Shown in pieces: positions 1 through 11,436 of a DNA stretch of 64,000 bases. Each line of letters begins with the position of its first letter. The stretch's first letter is position 1. The DNA lies in contig OZ026839.1 in assembly GCA_964023205.1 (NCBI GenBank), forward strand, positions 19,374,386-19,438,385, written 5' to 3'. The notes under the pieces were generated by a model, which did no database searches, was not told the origin of the DNA, and was given only the letters and a program-made list of their open reading frames with translations. Origin of the DNA: Lutraria lutraria. Its lineage: Eukaryota; Mollusca; Bivalvia; Venerida; Mactridae. The position numbers and the translations under genes are program-made.

Positions 1-848
1 TAATCCAAGGGCCCATAACTCTTGAAGTTGTGGTCCGATTCCACCCATAACTAAACTTGTCCAAATCCATAAGGTAATACACATTCATTGTAAATATGAT
101 TAGGATCGGTGAATAAATGAAGGCGCTAGAGTGTAAACAAGCTAAAATATAGCAAATTTTCAAAGTCAAGGGCCCATAACTCTTGAAGATGTGGTCTGAT
201 TCAAACCGATAATCAAACTTGTCCATGATCTTTTGGTTATACTCATTTACTGAAAATATTATTAGGATCGGTGAATAAATGAAGGCGCTAGAGTGTAAAC
301 AAGCTAAAATATAGCAAATTTTCAAAGTCAAGGGCCCATAACTCTTGAAGATGTGGTCTGATTCAAACCGATAATCAAACTTGTCCATGATCTTTTGGTT
401 ATACTCATTTACTGAAAATATTATTAGGATCGGTGAATAAATGAAGGCGCTAGAGTGTAAACAAGCTAAAATATAGCAAATTTTCAAAGTCAAGGGCCCA
501 TAACTCTTGAAGTTCTATTCCGATTCCGCCCATAATTTAACTTGTCCAAGACCTTTTGGATATACTCATTTAATTAAAATATTATTAGGATTGGTGAATA
601 AATGAATGCGCTAGAGTGTAAACAAACTCAAATATAGCAAATTTTCAAAGTCAAGGGCCCATAACTCTAGAAGTTATTGTCCGATTTTGCCCATAATCGA
701 ACTTAGCCGAGACATTGTGGCCATATACATTGTGAGCAAGTTAAGAGCTGCGGTTGCTAGAGTGTAAACAAACTAATTGTGGACGGACGACGGACGCCGG
801 ACATTCACCGATCCTAAAAGCTCACCTGATGAACCAGGTGAGCTAAAA
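1..848 (+). repeat. Pearl-like element, family A1 (left end outside window)
   Basis: Four to five tandem units with a period of 161-162 bp; the landmark GGTGAATAAATGAA starts at 108, 270, 432 and 593. The last unit is followed by a short ACGG-rich stretch (781-800) and a perfect 10-bp terminal hairpin, AGCTCACCTG at 819-828 pairing with CAGGTGAGCT at 835-844, then CTAAAAA. Tandem core plus ACGG microsatellite plus terminal hairpin is the plan of bivalve 'pearl' elements, which are regarded as non-autonomous Helentron relatives. Other A1 copies lie at 15595, 17282, 17896, 21838, 30113 and 62571. Confidence 0.85.
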
Positions 849-869
849 ACAACATTTGTGTATTTTCAG

Positions 870-1009
870 TTTATGTATACATGGAGCTGTGCTGCCGTAA
901 CTGTGCTGTACTGCCTGAGAAATGCAAAGTCAACAAAATGTGGTTATGGTTGGAAAGCAAATGTTGGAAGTGTTCTGACAAAGGAAACCAAGTCAGAGTT
1001 GGTTGAAAG
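870..1009 (+). CDS. Candidate internal or terminal exon of an unknown plus-strand gene
   Basis: I do not recognise this gene. A good acceptor (TGTATTTTCAG, ending 869) lies 20 bp after the terminal hairpin of the preceding repeat, and a donor AAAG|GTAATA follows 1009. Two frames are open. Frame 1 runs to the donor, ends in phase 2, and joins in frame to the candidate exon at 3951. Frame 2 is cysteine-rich, with CxxC pairs (CRNC and CWKC) like a small zinc ribbon, and stops at TGA 1004-1006, which would make it a terminal exon. Both readings cannot be true. Transcript data would decide; chance splice motifs next to a repeat are the alternative. Confidence 0.35.
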
Positions 1010-1084
1010 GTAATAAGAATTTAAAAAGATACATGTGGTTATTTTATTCATTTATTGTAAGTAATTTCAAATACCAAAACTGTT

Positions 1085-1283
1085 AAATCGCTAAGGACAG
1101 TCTTTGAACTTAGCCACAGGCCTGAAAACCGAGTCCACTATATAGCTACTGGTCAGGTGAAAATTGACTGATCAACAGATCGATGGTGAGGTGAAATTTT
1201 CAGGGTATATTGTAATATGCATGCTTGAACCTTCGACCTCCTGTTTGCAAGTCAGATGCTCTACAAACTGTCTAATGGAGCTG
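1085..1283 (-). mobile_element. tRNA-derived SINE (minus strand)
   Basis: Read on the minus strand, 1283 to about 1225 looks like a tRNA: an A-box-like GTTTGTAGAGCATCTGACTT, an anticodon-arm-like stretch, and a B-box-like AGGTCGAAGGTTCAAGC. A unique-looking body with a TCGATCTGTTGATCAGTC core follows, down to about 1085. Head plus body of about 200 bp fits a Pol III SINE. No clear target duplication was seen, so the ends are approximate. It differs from the SINE at 2601. Confidence 0.55.
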
Positions 1284-2102
1284 TTAATACTACAGCTAAT
1301 GTATAAATACAAGTACTATATACAGTAACTGCTACACACGAGTTTGTAATATGATAATTAAATAACAAATTACTGTTAATTATAACAATACCATCATTTG
1401 AAATATATCATATATGTAAGAAATATACTTTCATAAATGTTGTAGAAGCAAAATTTAATCATGCAAAAAAAAAAGATTTAGTATGGTAAAAGTTAATTCA
1501 GTCTGGTAAAACTTGTGTCTTGATTGGAGTAAAACTCTTCCAGTATTGGCCAAGGATTCATAGGCTTGAATTTAATTCAATTTGTACAATATATTTGGAA
1601 GGTGTCTAGTTTGCAGTGCTTTTAACAATACTATGTGACATTTCATTGCCTTTTATCTTAATTCTTTTTTATCTTGCTTTAGGATCAAGAAGAACATTGA
1701 GTAGGTGCAGAACCTGCCTGTAATAAGTCCTCATCCTTATCAACCAAAACTGGCAAAAAAAACAGCAAACTGTCAACTGTGCTTGCCAGAGGATTGTACA
1801 ACAAAAAATTGCAACCAGACCAGCCTGACAAATCAACAACATGGACACAGAAAACAAATGATCTGCAATTAATTTTTTCATGACTTCATATTCTGAAATA
1901 CTAAAAAGTCTGGAACTATGGAGAAAAATCAGTTGACTAAGGATATGCATTTTAACTTGATATACATTTGTATATGTTTTTAATCAGGAAGTTGAAAGGT
2001 TGGGAATGGAACCTTAATGACTATTTTGTGGTATAAAAAAGTAGTGCTATTCAAATATTCTATGACTCATTGTTTTTTGTTCAGCTGAAGATGTTCTAAT
2101 TA
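1284..2102. other. No gene seen
   Basis: AT-rich sequence without a convincing exon or recognisable repeat. The open frame at 1669-1950 on the minus strand has no family resemblance and is taken as chance. It could be intron between the candidate exons at 870 and 3951. Confidence 0.5.
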
Positions 2103-3807
2103 TTAGCTCATCAGAGCACAAAGTGCTCTTGGAGAGCTATTGTGATCGTATGTTGTCAGTCGTCGGTGATGCATCACTGCGTCAACAATTGCTTTAAACA
2201 ACATCTCCTGAAACAGTTTCAAAGAAACTTTACAGGGATGTTAGATTGCATGAAGCTATCTAAACTATACCAAAGTTGGTCAAAACAATCATTTCATTAA
2301 AATATCTAGTTGCCACGGCAACAAATAGGAAAATCTGAATAATCTCCTTGTCCAAAACCACAGGGCCTAGAGTTAAGATATCTGGTGTGTAGCATTGTGT
2401 AGTTGACCTCTACCAAGTTTTTTCAAGTTATGGCCCTTGAATTAAAATTGGTTCCGCCCCGGGGGTAACATTATTGTACATAGACTTATGGAAATTTTAA
2501 AAATCTTCTAGTCAGAAACTACAGTGCCTAGAGCTTAGATATTTGTTGTGTATACTAAGCATTGTCTAGTGGACCTCTACCAAGTTTGTTCCAATTATTG
2601 GCCCGCTTGGCTAGCTCAGTGGTTAGGGCGTTTGTCTATTGATCATGAGGTTGTGAGTACGAACCCGTGCGAGGCTCACACTGTGCATGACAAATGACTG
2701 AAGATAATACATCCTATGTTAACTTGTCCTCCACCTCTGAATTATGTGGGGTAGCTTGACAGAAGCTTACGGATAGAATGTGTTTAGTACTGGTTAAGGC
2801 CTAAATTAAGTCCAGGAAAGCTAGTTAGGATAACTGCCCGCCACGATATGACTGAAATAATGTTGAAAATGGCGTAAAACCCGATGAAACAAATTAAATT
2901 ATTGCCCATGGGTTAAAATTGGCCCACACCAGGAGTCACTTGATTGAACATAGACTTATATGGGGAAATTTTAAAAATCTTCTGGTAAAAAACTACAACG
3001 CCTAGAGGTTAGATATTTAGTGTGTTGCATTGTCTAGTGGACCTCTTCTAAGTTTATTCAATTTATTGCCCTGGGGTCAAAATTAGCCCAAACCAGGGGT
3101 TTTCCCTACTTTTTATAGGATTATTATCGGAAATTTTAAAAAGTCCTCTTGTCCAAAACTGCAAGGCTTGGAGCTCAGATATTCGGTGGACTTCTACCAA
3201 GTTTGTTAAAATTATTGCCCTTGGGTCAACATGGGCCCTACCCCAGGGGTTTACTCTATATTATTTAGGATTATAAAGGAAAATAAAAACTGTTCTTGTC
3301 CAATACTGCAAGGCTTAGAACTTAGATATTTGGGGTGTAGCATTATCTAGTGGACATGTACCAATATTATTTAAGTTGTGGCCCCGGTGTCAAAAAATTT
3401 ACTCTGTCCTTGGGTAACTTGATTTTTCATAGACAGGATGATTTTTAAAATCTTCTTGTCGGAAACTACAAATCATACAGCTTAGATATTTTGTGTGAAG
3501 CATCCACTTAACATCTACCAAGTTTGTTCAAATTATGGCAATGGGGTCAAAATTGGCCCCCTGTGTTTGATTTTACATAGACTTATACAGGAAAACTGGA
3601 AGAAATCTACTTGTCAGAAACTACATTAGTTAGACTTAAGATGCTTGTATGTAGCATCATCTACTTGACTTCTGCCTAATTTGGTAATATTATGGCCCTG
3701 GGGTAAAAATTGACTCCACCCTGGTGTCACTTGAATTTACTTAAAAAAATCTGTCTGTAAAAATCTTTTCTGGTGAGCAATATTGGGCCATCATGGTCCT
3801 CTTGTTT
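2103..3807 (-). repeat. Pearl-like element, family G, minus orientation, interrupted by a SINE
   Basis: On the minus strand it starts AACAAGAGGACCATGATGG (near 3807) and ends in a hairpin made from AGAGCAC and GTGCTCT followed by GATGAGCTAA (2103-2130). The core has degenerate tandem units (GTCTAGTGGACCTCTACCAA, then CCCTGGGGTCAAAATTGG). The unit is the same as in 26540-28705 and 32332-34257. It was present before the SINE at 2601-2896, which splits one unit. Confidence 0.8.
2601..2896 (+). mobile_element. tRNA-derived SINE with 8-bp target duplication
   Basis: The head GCCCGCTTGGCTAGCTCAGT is tRNA-like with an A box (TGGCTAGCTCAGTGG) and a slightly altered B box (GAGTACGAACC). The tail contains ATGTTGAAAATGGCGTAAAA and ends in an A/T-rich repeat, as in molluscan SINEs. 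It is flanked by direct repeats AATTATTG at 2593-2600 and 2897-2904. The flanking repeat unit of family G reads continuously when the insert is ignored. So this is a complete 296-bp insertion younger than the surrounding element. Confidence 0.85.
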
Positions 3808-3846
3808 TTAAATATGTTATTATTCTTGAGTGTCTCAATTTAAGTG

Positions 3847-3936
3847 ACAGTCAAACCTGTTAGTGGTCACCTTATATGTCAACAAAGGACAACATTGGGA
3901 AAGACAAAATGTCGTCTTATTGACAGGTTTGTCTGT
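3847..3936. mobile_element. Very short inverted-repeat element (90 bp)
   Basis: ACAGTCAAACCTGT at 3847-3860 and ACAGGTTTGTCTGT at 3923-3936 are inverted copies with 13 of 14 positions matching. The interior is 62 bp with no coding sense. It resembles the ends of the CAGTAAAACTTG element at 38590. It may be a minimal MITE of the same group. Confidence 0.45.
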
Positions 3937-3950
3937 ATTAATATATTCAG

Positions 3951-4089
3951 CAGAGCTAATTTAGATATACCTGGTTCATATCATGAATTTGATTCTTACA
4001 ATAATGATCAAATTTCTGAACAAAATAATATCAATACATGTGCGGCAGTAATGGAAAAAAGTCCAGTTTATTTTCAAAAAGCTATTTAA
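3951..4089 (+). CDS. Candidate terminal exon of the same unknown plus-strand gene
   Basis: The acceptor TTAATATATTCAG ends at 3950. The exon starts with one base that completes an AG-ending upstream codon to AGC (Ser), exactly the phase left by the donor after 1009 in frame 1. It then codes a polar, Asn/Ser-rich tail (RANLDIPGSYHEFDSYNND...) and stops at TAA 4087-4089; a polyadenylation-like ATTAAA lies about 30 bp later. No known family is recognised. Phase agreement with the exon at 870 is suggestive but has a one-in-three chance of occurring by accident. Confidence 0.35.
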
Positions 4090-4686
4090 TGTTTTTACTG
4101 TTTTTTTAAAAATTTATTAAAGTTTTATATGATATGTGTTGCATAATTATTACCCTCTAACAGTTGCAATAATTTCGTAAAAAAATTACTGTTGTTAGTT
4201 GTACCTTCCTTAGCTGCAAATTGTATGAATAACCACTGTGGTGTTTATCAGTTGATGCGTGTATCCTTGTCCTGTGTCTACCATAATCTATATGCAATTC
4301 GTACTTTACATCAAGCATGTCCATAAGTATCATTTAAACAGTATGTCTAAAGATATGGCTCATATCAGTGGATATTTGTGAATATGACTTGACAGAATGA
4401 CCAACGATCCTTGTGCTTTGAATCATTGCCCTTGGTCGTCAGTAGATGAACATTGGCTTAGGTCAGTAGATGACTCATACAGATTTTAGGGTCATATGAC
4501 CTTCAGTGGAAATATATGTAGTTATTATCGGCTAAGCGGCTATAGATAAACGGTGGTACTGTATTTTAGAGTGTATTGAAGCGCACAGACCGTGAAATAC
4601 ACGGGCAATTAGCGTGGTATTATACACGAATTTGTCATTCGAGGTATTGGCAGGCTACATGATAGTCGACAATTTATGCATTTAAT

Positions 4687-5480
4687 ATGGCTGAACCAAA
4701 GAGAAAAAGCCACGAGACAGAGACCGATGAGCTAACTTTTGCAGAGGGCTCTGCTTCTTGTATTGACTTCGAAACTCACCAGGACACAGTAACTAGGAGA
4801 AGTAACCACCCGGGGGGGGGGGGGGGGGGGCTCTGAAGGCGAAGCGTTTGAAGCTTTTCACCTATTTCGAAATTACCTTGATTCGAAGTTAACTGACATT
4901 AGAAGAGACATAGCAGCGTCTTCCGTCTCTCAGATGTCAAAAGAACAACCGAAGTTTAAGAGCGAGTCCCATCGTCACCAGTTCGAGTTTAATACCGATA
5001 TTCTAAACGGCTTGGAGAAAGTATTAGCCACATGTTCACCTGATGTTGTTTCAGTTGTTAATGACTTGACTAAGAAGCTTAATTACCGTAACAAACTATT
5101 GAGGGTTGCTGATAGTTCCCCTGGGGGTTGGACCACTGTCAATGAGTATGAGAGGCCGTCGCTTTGTGGTAGCGATAGTGAGGACGAGAAGAAACTAAAA
5201 CAAGCTGAAGCCAGAGCAGTTAAGAGGATTAAAAGCAGTTCCACGAAGCTTGTAAACTCCAGCTATAACAACATGCCATATCCAATAGCCGGAAACAGAG
5301 CTCAAATACATCAACTACCGGTAAACAAATCGTTGGGAAGGGACATGGTCCAATAATTTACAGGTGTCCAGAACAACAAACAGCCATTTAGAAGCTTTCG
5401 ACGGGCAAGTTCCAGTGATATCTGCTTCAGTTGCGGAGAAACGGGCACTACAGGCGAGACTGTATCAGCTACCTTGTCCA
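4687..5480 (+). pseudogene. Gag-like protein with zinc knuckle, probably from a DIRS-type retrotransposon, broken
   Basis: The frame opens at ATG 4687 (MAEPKRKSHETET...). It runs into a 19-base poly-G tract (4812-4830) that shifts the frame, then continues without a needed start as SEGEAFEAFHLFRNYLDSKL into the segment 4934-5353. Motifs KFKSESHRHQFEFN, GWTTVNEY and SDSEDEKKLKQAEARA are of the kind I associate with Gag-like ORFs of tyrosine-recombinase (DIRS/Ngaro) elements of invertebrates (recall, not searched). After an in-frame TAA (5354-5356) the same frame continues to CFSCGETG (near 5420-5445), where one missing base shifts it. The shifted frame then supplies the His and last Cys of a C-x2-C-x4-H-x4-C zinc knuckle. 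So it is a degenerate copy with a slippage tract, one stop and one frameshift. No RT or recombinase follows. Confidence 0.6.
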
Positions 5481-6984
5481 CAGCAATGGTGTCCAGTAGC
5501 TCAAACCTGTCATCGGTGCAGAGAGGTAATAAAACAGTAGCAAATGATAAGTATTATTTACGTACTTTTGAGCAAGACGATTTCTGAGTATTTTGAATAC
5601 AAATGTCTTTCATGTTCAGAATGTATTGAAAACAATGAAAAAGGTAAATTGAGAAAACACGCTTCATTTTTGGAAAAATGTCGGAATCAACAATGAAAAT
5701 TTCACACGTGTTAATGCACGGCTATAAAATTCCTTTTATTGATACCCATGTAGGTCTTTAATGAATATAAATCGGCTTTAGTAATGTCGGAATTTGTACA
5801 AGTTTCTATAGACGAAGTAATACGTTGATAGTATATTGTAGTGACCCCATTTATACCTATACAATATTAAGATGGTCATGTTTTTAGATGATGGGTGGGA
5901 TACTAGTTCAGACCATTTTTCTACACACAAAGATGAAAACTTTGTATTAAATATTCTGCATCAGGCAGGTTTGTTAATAATGAAGATCATTCCTTTGGGA
6001 ACCCGTTCAAGAGTTAAAATGGATAGAGCTAAGACTTTACTATTTATATAATAACCCGACGCAGAATAGTGGAATACAGAATGTACTTGACTCACACTCA
6101 CATGTGTCCGCCCGTGGGTTGGCTGTATGTACTGGTAAATTGATTTCCATGATACCTGTCACAGGGAACATAAGACCAGATTCCTTTTTGTTGAAATAGA
6201 AAGTAGAAATTACTCGGACCGTCGTTATTGTGTAAACATAGCATGTGTATAGCAGAAATTGAGTTCTGGCTTGCTTTTTTTGCAAGTTACTAGCCATACG
6301 CATATAGCGCGATTTCACTTGTTTTAACATGTTCCGCATACACCTGGTGTATGGCGAGGTACTATGCTGCATAGGAAGTACTAGTTGTAGGACATTATTG
6401 TCTGAGTGTTACGGTATATATGTATGTTGTAGTTGATTGCTGCAAGGAAATAATTGTAATTGAGGGTATTGGTTGTTACAAGGTATCACATTAAGAGATA
6501 AGATGCACTTATATACATAGACAAATACATGTTTAAATGGAATGAGATTTAATACCCCTGTACTTGTTGCTTGTACTTTTACATTTGACAGATGATTTAG
6601 AGTCGGTATAGGTACAAGAATCATATATACTTTGTTAAGATCAGTCTCTTTCAATCTGGGAATATATATGTATAATAATTGTTTAGGTAAAGACAATGAC
6701 ATAATGTTTGTTAATTCAACATTTTATATTATTACAATACAGGAATACACTGCTGATGTAAAACTGATTGCAAAACTGTGCATTTCACAATTTGTATAAT
6801 TCTGTGATAAGTTTGTACAGGGGTGGGAGGTGGGAGGCTTAGTTACGTTTATGTAACCCGTTCTTTTTCTGCAGAAATGTAGTCTGCCATAGCCACACCT
6901 ACATTGTGTTTGTTGTTTATATAGATGCAATTATTATAGATGATAAATAATTTATGTTTGACGAACATGGTGAGCATAAAACAT
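5481..6984. other. No gene seen
   Basis: AT-rich sequence. The open frames at 6040-6372, 6409-6702 and 6724-6930 on the minus strand have no domain resemblance and no splice context that convinced me. No repeat boundaries were recognised. Confidence 0.5.
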
Positions 6985-7335
6985 AAGGTGAATTACTTTA
7001 CATACATAATTTAGCATAACTCTATCAACAGTATTGTTAAAGTTATGCCCCTTCTTAAAAAACTTTGGTTGAATTTTTTATTAAGTCCATTATCTTGCAC
7101 ATTTTCACAAATATTCATTTCAAATTGGGAAAACTGTGTAAGCAGTATTTTTAGAGTTATACCCCTTTTTAACTTAGAATTTTGGTTAAAATTGATTATT
7201 AAGTAGATTGTTTTGAAAAAACATTAAAGATATTTAATTTAAACATTGAATACTTTGTTATGTGAACAAGGCGCATCTGTACAACAAGCAGCATAACTCA
7301 TTAACAGTATTTTTAGAATTATGCCCCTTTTTCAC
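6985..7335. repeat. Degenerate tandem repeat, about 140-bp unit
   Basis: A landmark of the type AACAGTATTTTTAGAGTTATGCC recurs three times (about 7029, 7145 and 7303), each followed by CCTTTTT and AT-rich filler. The phrase 'agttatgcccctttt' resembles the 'ccataactc' units of the pearl-like families elsewhere, so this is probably an old relic of one of them. Confidence 0.5.
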
Positions 7336-8036
7336 TTTAATAGATTTCTCTCCTCTATCAAGCATTTATTACACTGAAGACTTATGAATGTCGAGCACGC
7401 TGTCTTCAGACAGTTCTTGCTATTGCTAAGAAACTAATGAATCCTATGCCTTTCTTCAATGTCAAGCACATAGAGTCCACAGACACTTGTTTAGAAAAAA
7501 TTACCCCACCCACCACGTTAATTCGCTCTTATTACTACCAATGCATATAAATACTAGAAGATAACAAGGTCCAAACGAAAGTAGAACATATTTTTTTTTT
7601 AAACAAATATTGCACTAGCGTCATAATTTCTGGCTTCTATGCACAATTACATATTTTTTTATTCTAACGACACCGCTCTCACACCACAACTTGCACATAC
7701 AAGTGTAAATTCCGACTATTTTCAATTAATTTAGTATCGGGGGCTGCTGCGATCGAGAAAATGCTATTTTTAGACATTTTAAAGCGTTCCCGCCTGGCCT
7801 TGTGTCACGTAAATGGTCAATATCTACACAGAGTTGTCGTTCCTGTCCAATATAAATACACATCAGTTTGGTACCCAAATCGAATTTCAGTTTGGGACAG
7901 TCTTTTGTGCAAAATGTGGAATTCAAAGCATTGTGCGTCTTGGTATTTTATAAAATTCTTTATACCTTATCAAATTTAAATACAAATGTACATATAAATA
8001 TTTATTACGAGTTATATTAGTAATAAAATTAAACAG

Positions 8037-10253
8037 CCCAGCCAGCATGACCACATATGACGTATATAAGAATTTTGATATCAGTTTCCAAACATTCAAT
8101 CAATATCAGTCTGATATAGTAAACTACATAATACTTTTGAACATACTAAGATGATGTCGCTCGAATATCCGAAATAATTCATAGATTACGTCAGTTTCTT
8201 GATATCATTTGGATATCCATCTGATATTTATCAAAGTAGAACAAGTGACGTCATATATCAAGTTATGACATCATATTGGACAGGATGTTATTTTAAGACA
8301 CATTTTACACAAAGAATTTTCTGGACTTGAAATGTAAGTACATTGTCTTAAAATTATACTACACGCTTTTTATAAAGATTTGGAGATATTTAGTCTTTAG
8401 TGAACTTTTTTGTAATCATTTTTATTCTATTAAAATTTATTTATTTGTATGTATATAAGTCCTTGATAAGAACATATATATTGATGATCGCTGCTTGTAA
8501 TTTGGTCGACGTTACAGTAAAGTCTATCTTTTTAATTATCTTACTTTTACTCTTTAAGGTTTAATATGTATATTGTAAACCTGAATATAGTTTATGTCTT
8601 TGACTTATTGGCTTTAAGTTTGATTTAATTGTTGAATATCAATACATTACATGTTTACTGTACAATATTAATTAGATTCAACAAAATTTCCATATCTATA
8701 GCTCTACTATAGGTGTATTGAAAACATCATTATGATGATTTTGTAATGTGAGTCATGTTTCATTTTTTTATGTTTTGAATAATTAAACATTGACGTAAAT
8801 TTTGATTATTTAGTTATGCTCTTTTTTTCTACAATACATGAAATGAATGTTGTGTTTGGTGGGAACGTATTGTTTTCTCCATTACTTTTATACCGCGTGC
8901 TTGTATAGGGTAAAGTAGTCAATTGTTCATCAGATACAACATTCATGTACATTGCATTGTATATATACATGAAGTAAACAAATATCAAGATGATACCTGG
9001 ATATCAATATTCAGAATTTATATAGGAAGTCAATATTGCATGATATCAGAAAAAAATATAGGGCTGAAAAGTGATATACAGGGTGTCCCAAAAGAAAGGT
9101 AACACTTTCATACATGTTTAATGTGCCTTTAAATTGCATATTAATACATACTTTATATATAGATATGTAAATCAAAGATGTAAGTTTTTTTGTGTAAGAG
9201 AATATTATAAATATCTTCAGAATTTGCAATTTATTACGAATTTGATTACAAAATTGCATTTTTCATCCTTGACGTCGTTTTAGTAATTTATGACGTTTTT
9301 GATGTGACGACCTTTCATCCTCTTTACTTACTAAAAACGCACGATGAAATCTATACCACATTAACACTTCAACAGCATTTCTGTGTTCGGTGGCTTAGGA
9401 CTATGGTCCTTTGAAAAATACTACCAAAAAAAGAAGGTGCATGGATTGAGGTCAAGACTATGCGCGGGTCAAGATATTCCGCAATCTTTCACATCCGGAT
9501 ATCGTCGGAATATTACTCAATCGCCAAACATATTGTGTAGAAAGTATAATACAATACCTGATTATGTATGTTCCGTACCATCATCCTGTATGAAGCACAT
9601 GTTTTGTAAGGTAGGAGCACATTAACAAAAAAAGCGACTTCATTCTTTTGCGGAGAGACCACTACACAGTGAGAAACTCGCGTAGGGCAATGTCGTGCCA
9701 TGGTATAATTGGACAATTCATCTTTAAAGATTCGGTGTCTTTCAGTGATTGAAACAAATCAAATGCAATGTAAAAAAGTCCAACAAAGACATGTGTATTT
9801 AAGTGGTAGAAAATTTCATCGTGTTTGTATTGTAAGTGAAGAGGATGAAAAGTCGTCAAATCAAAAACGTCATCAATTACTGAAACGACGTCAAGGATGA
9901 AAAATGCACTTTTTTCAAACTTGTATTAAATTGCAAATTCTGAAGATATTCATAAGGTTCTCTTACACAAAAAAACTTACATCTTTGATCTACATATATA
10001 ATATGTATTAATCTGCAATTTAAAGGGACATTAAACTTGTATGAAAGTGTTACCTTTCTTTTGGGACACCCTGTACGTGGAATATAAAAATATATAGGGC
10101 CTATATACGGCAGACATACAAAAAGACATCCCCTGGATATAGCATCCACTTTGCAGTTCTAAACGATATTTATCTGATATTGAAATCCGATATCGAGCAG
10201 ACATAGTGGCGTATATAGGTGCAATATAGGCCCTATATTGAATGCTAGCTGGG
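8037..10253. mobile_element. Middle nested element, CCCAGCYAGCAT ends
   Basis: The ends CCCAGCCAGCAT (8037-8048) and ATGCTAGCTGGG (10242-10253) are inverted copies. The interior next to them is rich in GATATC-containing and 'tatataggt' palindromic stretches on both sides. No target duplication is clear. It sits inside the outer element 7468-11436 and is itself split by the TA-flanked element 9079-10073. Confidence 0.6.
9079..10073. mobile_element. Innermost element: TA-flanked, about 245-bp TIRs, Tc1/mariner-type
   Basis: It starts CAGGGTGTCCCAAAAGAAAG and ends with the inverse (CTTTCTTTTGGGACACCCTG). Inverted similarity extends for about 245 bp (9079-9325 against 9830-10073), including GACGTCGTTT blocks. 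TA dinucleotides flank both ends (9077-9078 and 10074-10075). The roughly 500-bp interior holds only interrupted open frames, so the element is non-autonomous or its transposase is decayed. TA target sites and CAGGGTGTCCC ends fit the Tc1/mariner superfamily. Confidence 0.8.
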
Positions 10254-11436
10254 AGGTTGGTGTCATATAAACATTGGTTTGTTCATATTCTATTTAAAGA
10301 AAAAACTCTTTAATTCAGAATTTAGTGTTTTACCATCAATTAATTTTACTTAGCTAGGGGATATATATGTTAATAATTAAGGTTCCACTATAAAGTCTGT
10401 CATTGCTGGTGTGACAATTATCTTTTATTGTCATTGATTGCAATTAATTTTATTTTTGCAGTTATTTCCTTTCATATGTTCTTTTTGTTTCTCAATTATT
10501 GCTTAAAGGTTTGTACTAAAACTATCGGTTGAAATAAATTATCTTAACAGTATATATATATGCATCAAATATATGCATTTTTTTACATTTAAATCATTAG
10601 TTGTTAATAAAGAGAGTCTATATAACTTTTTTGAAGTGTCTGGATAAATTTACTGTTACACTGTATATATTATTAGTGTGTGTGACAATGAGTCATTTGT
10701 GGAATTTCCGAATCAGTGTTGTATTATTCAGTGTAACAATGTCTTATTCTAGTTTAGAGTGGAGAATCTGTGCGTCCCAGGCAGCACAATGTATCTTGTG
10801 GTACCTGTGATATGTGGCAACACAGATCATGCAACACCGGTAATTAAGCTTTTGCTCTTTTTTTGTTCGGTTTATATATTATTATATATCATGTCTATAT
10901 TTACTACTTAAATTATTGATGCTAAATATAATGGCTAAATATAATGGCTCACTTTATAGCCATGTATAACAAAAGGAGAAAAATACTTACAAATGTATAT
11001 ATTAATGTCCAAAAACCCAATATGTCCAGGTAATATCAGCCCCTACACTGCGTTATCGTAGTTACGAAATGCAGGGAACCAGACAAACCGCGATACGCCC
11101 AACTAGTCTAATTGCCGCCTGCCTACCGTTTCCGTGACTAATGTTCGATCGCAACAGCCCCCACAGTACAAAACGTGAAAAAGTTGGAATTCTACGATAT
11201 TCAGTTTCGTAGACAGTGGAAAGCGTGTCAGGTAATAAAGAAAAACAGTTTTAGATAAGCAAAACTGAATTCCAATGTAAGTTTAGCTTTCGTTTGTTTG
11301 AAAAAACCCAAAAATATGTTCTACTTTCGTTTGGACCTTGTTATCTTCTAGTATTTATATGCATTGGTAGTCATAAGAGCGAACGTGGTGGGTGGGGTAT
11401 TTTTTCTAAACAAGTGTCTGTGATAGAGTCTACAGG

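Larger units (their letters stand above)
7468..11436. mobile_element. Outer element with about 300-bp imperfect inverted arms
   Basis: 7468-7760 and 11137-11436 are inverted copies. Shared landmarks include ACACTTGTTTAGAAAAAA, CAATGCATATAAATACTAGA, GGTCCAAACGAAAGTAGAAC, and a GGGGGCTGYTGCGATCGA block at the inner end. The arms contain divergent filler, so it is old. It encloses two further inverted-repeat elements (8037-10253 and 9079-10073). No transposase was recognised in the interior; the open frames there are short. Confidence 0.7.

Noticed and set aside
821..844. Hammerhead ribozyme in the A1 hairpin (contains CTGATGA)
   Set aside because: CTGATGA is followed by ACCAGGTGAGC and no GAAA or cleavage-site strand is placed to complete the core; it is a plain hairpin.
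1..870. CRISPR-like array
   Set aside because: Whole 162-bp units are repeated, without short repeats and unique spacers, in a eukaryotic context.
7726..7979. Overlapping open frames on both strands near 7.7-8.0 kb
   Set aside because: They overlap the inverted arm of a transposon and no protein family is recognised.
9383..9900. Possible transposase inside the TA-flanked element
   Set aside because: Short frames on both strands, no DDE/DDD motif or HTH that I can name; reported as non-autonomous.
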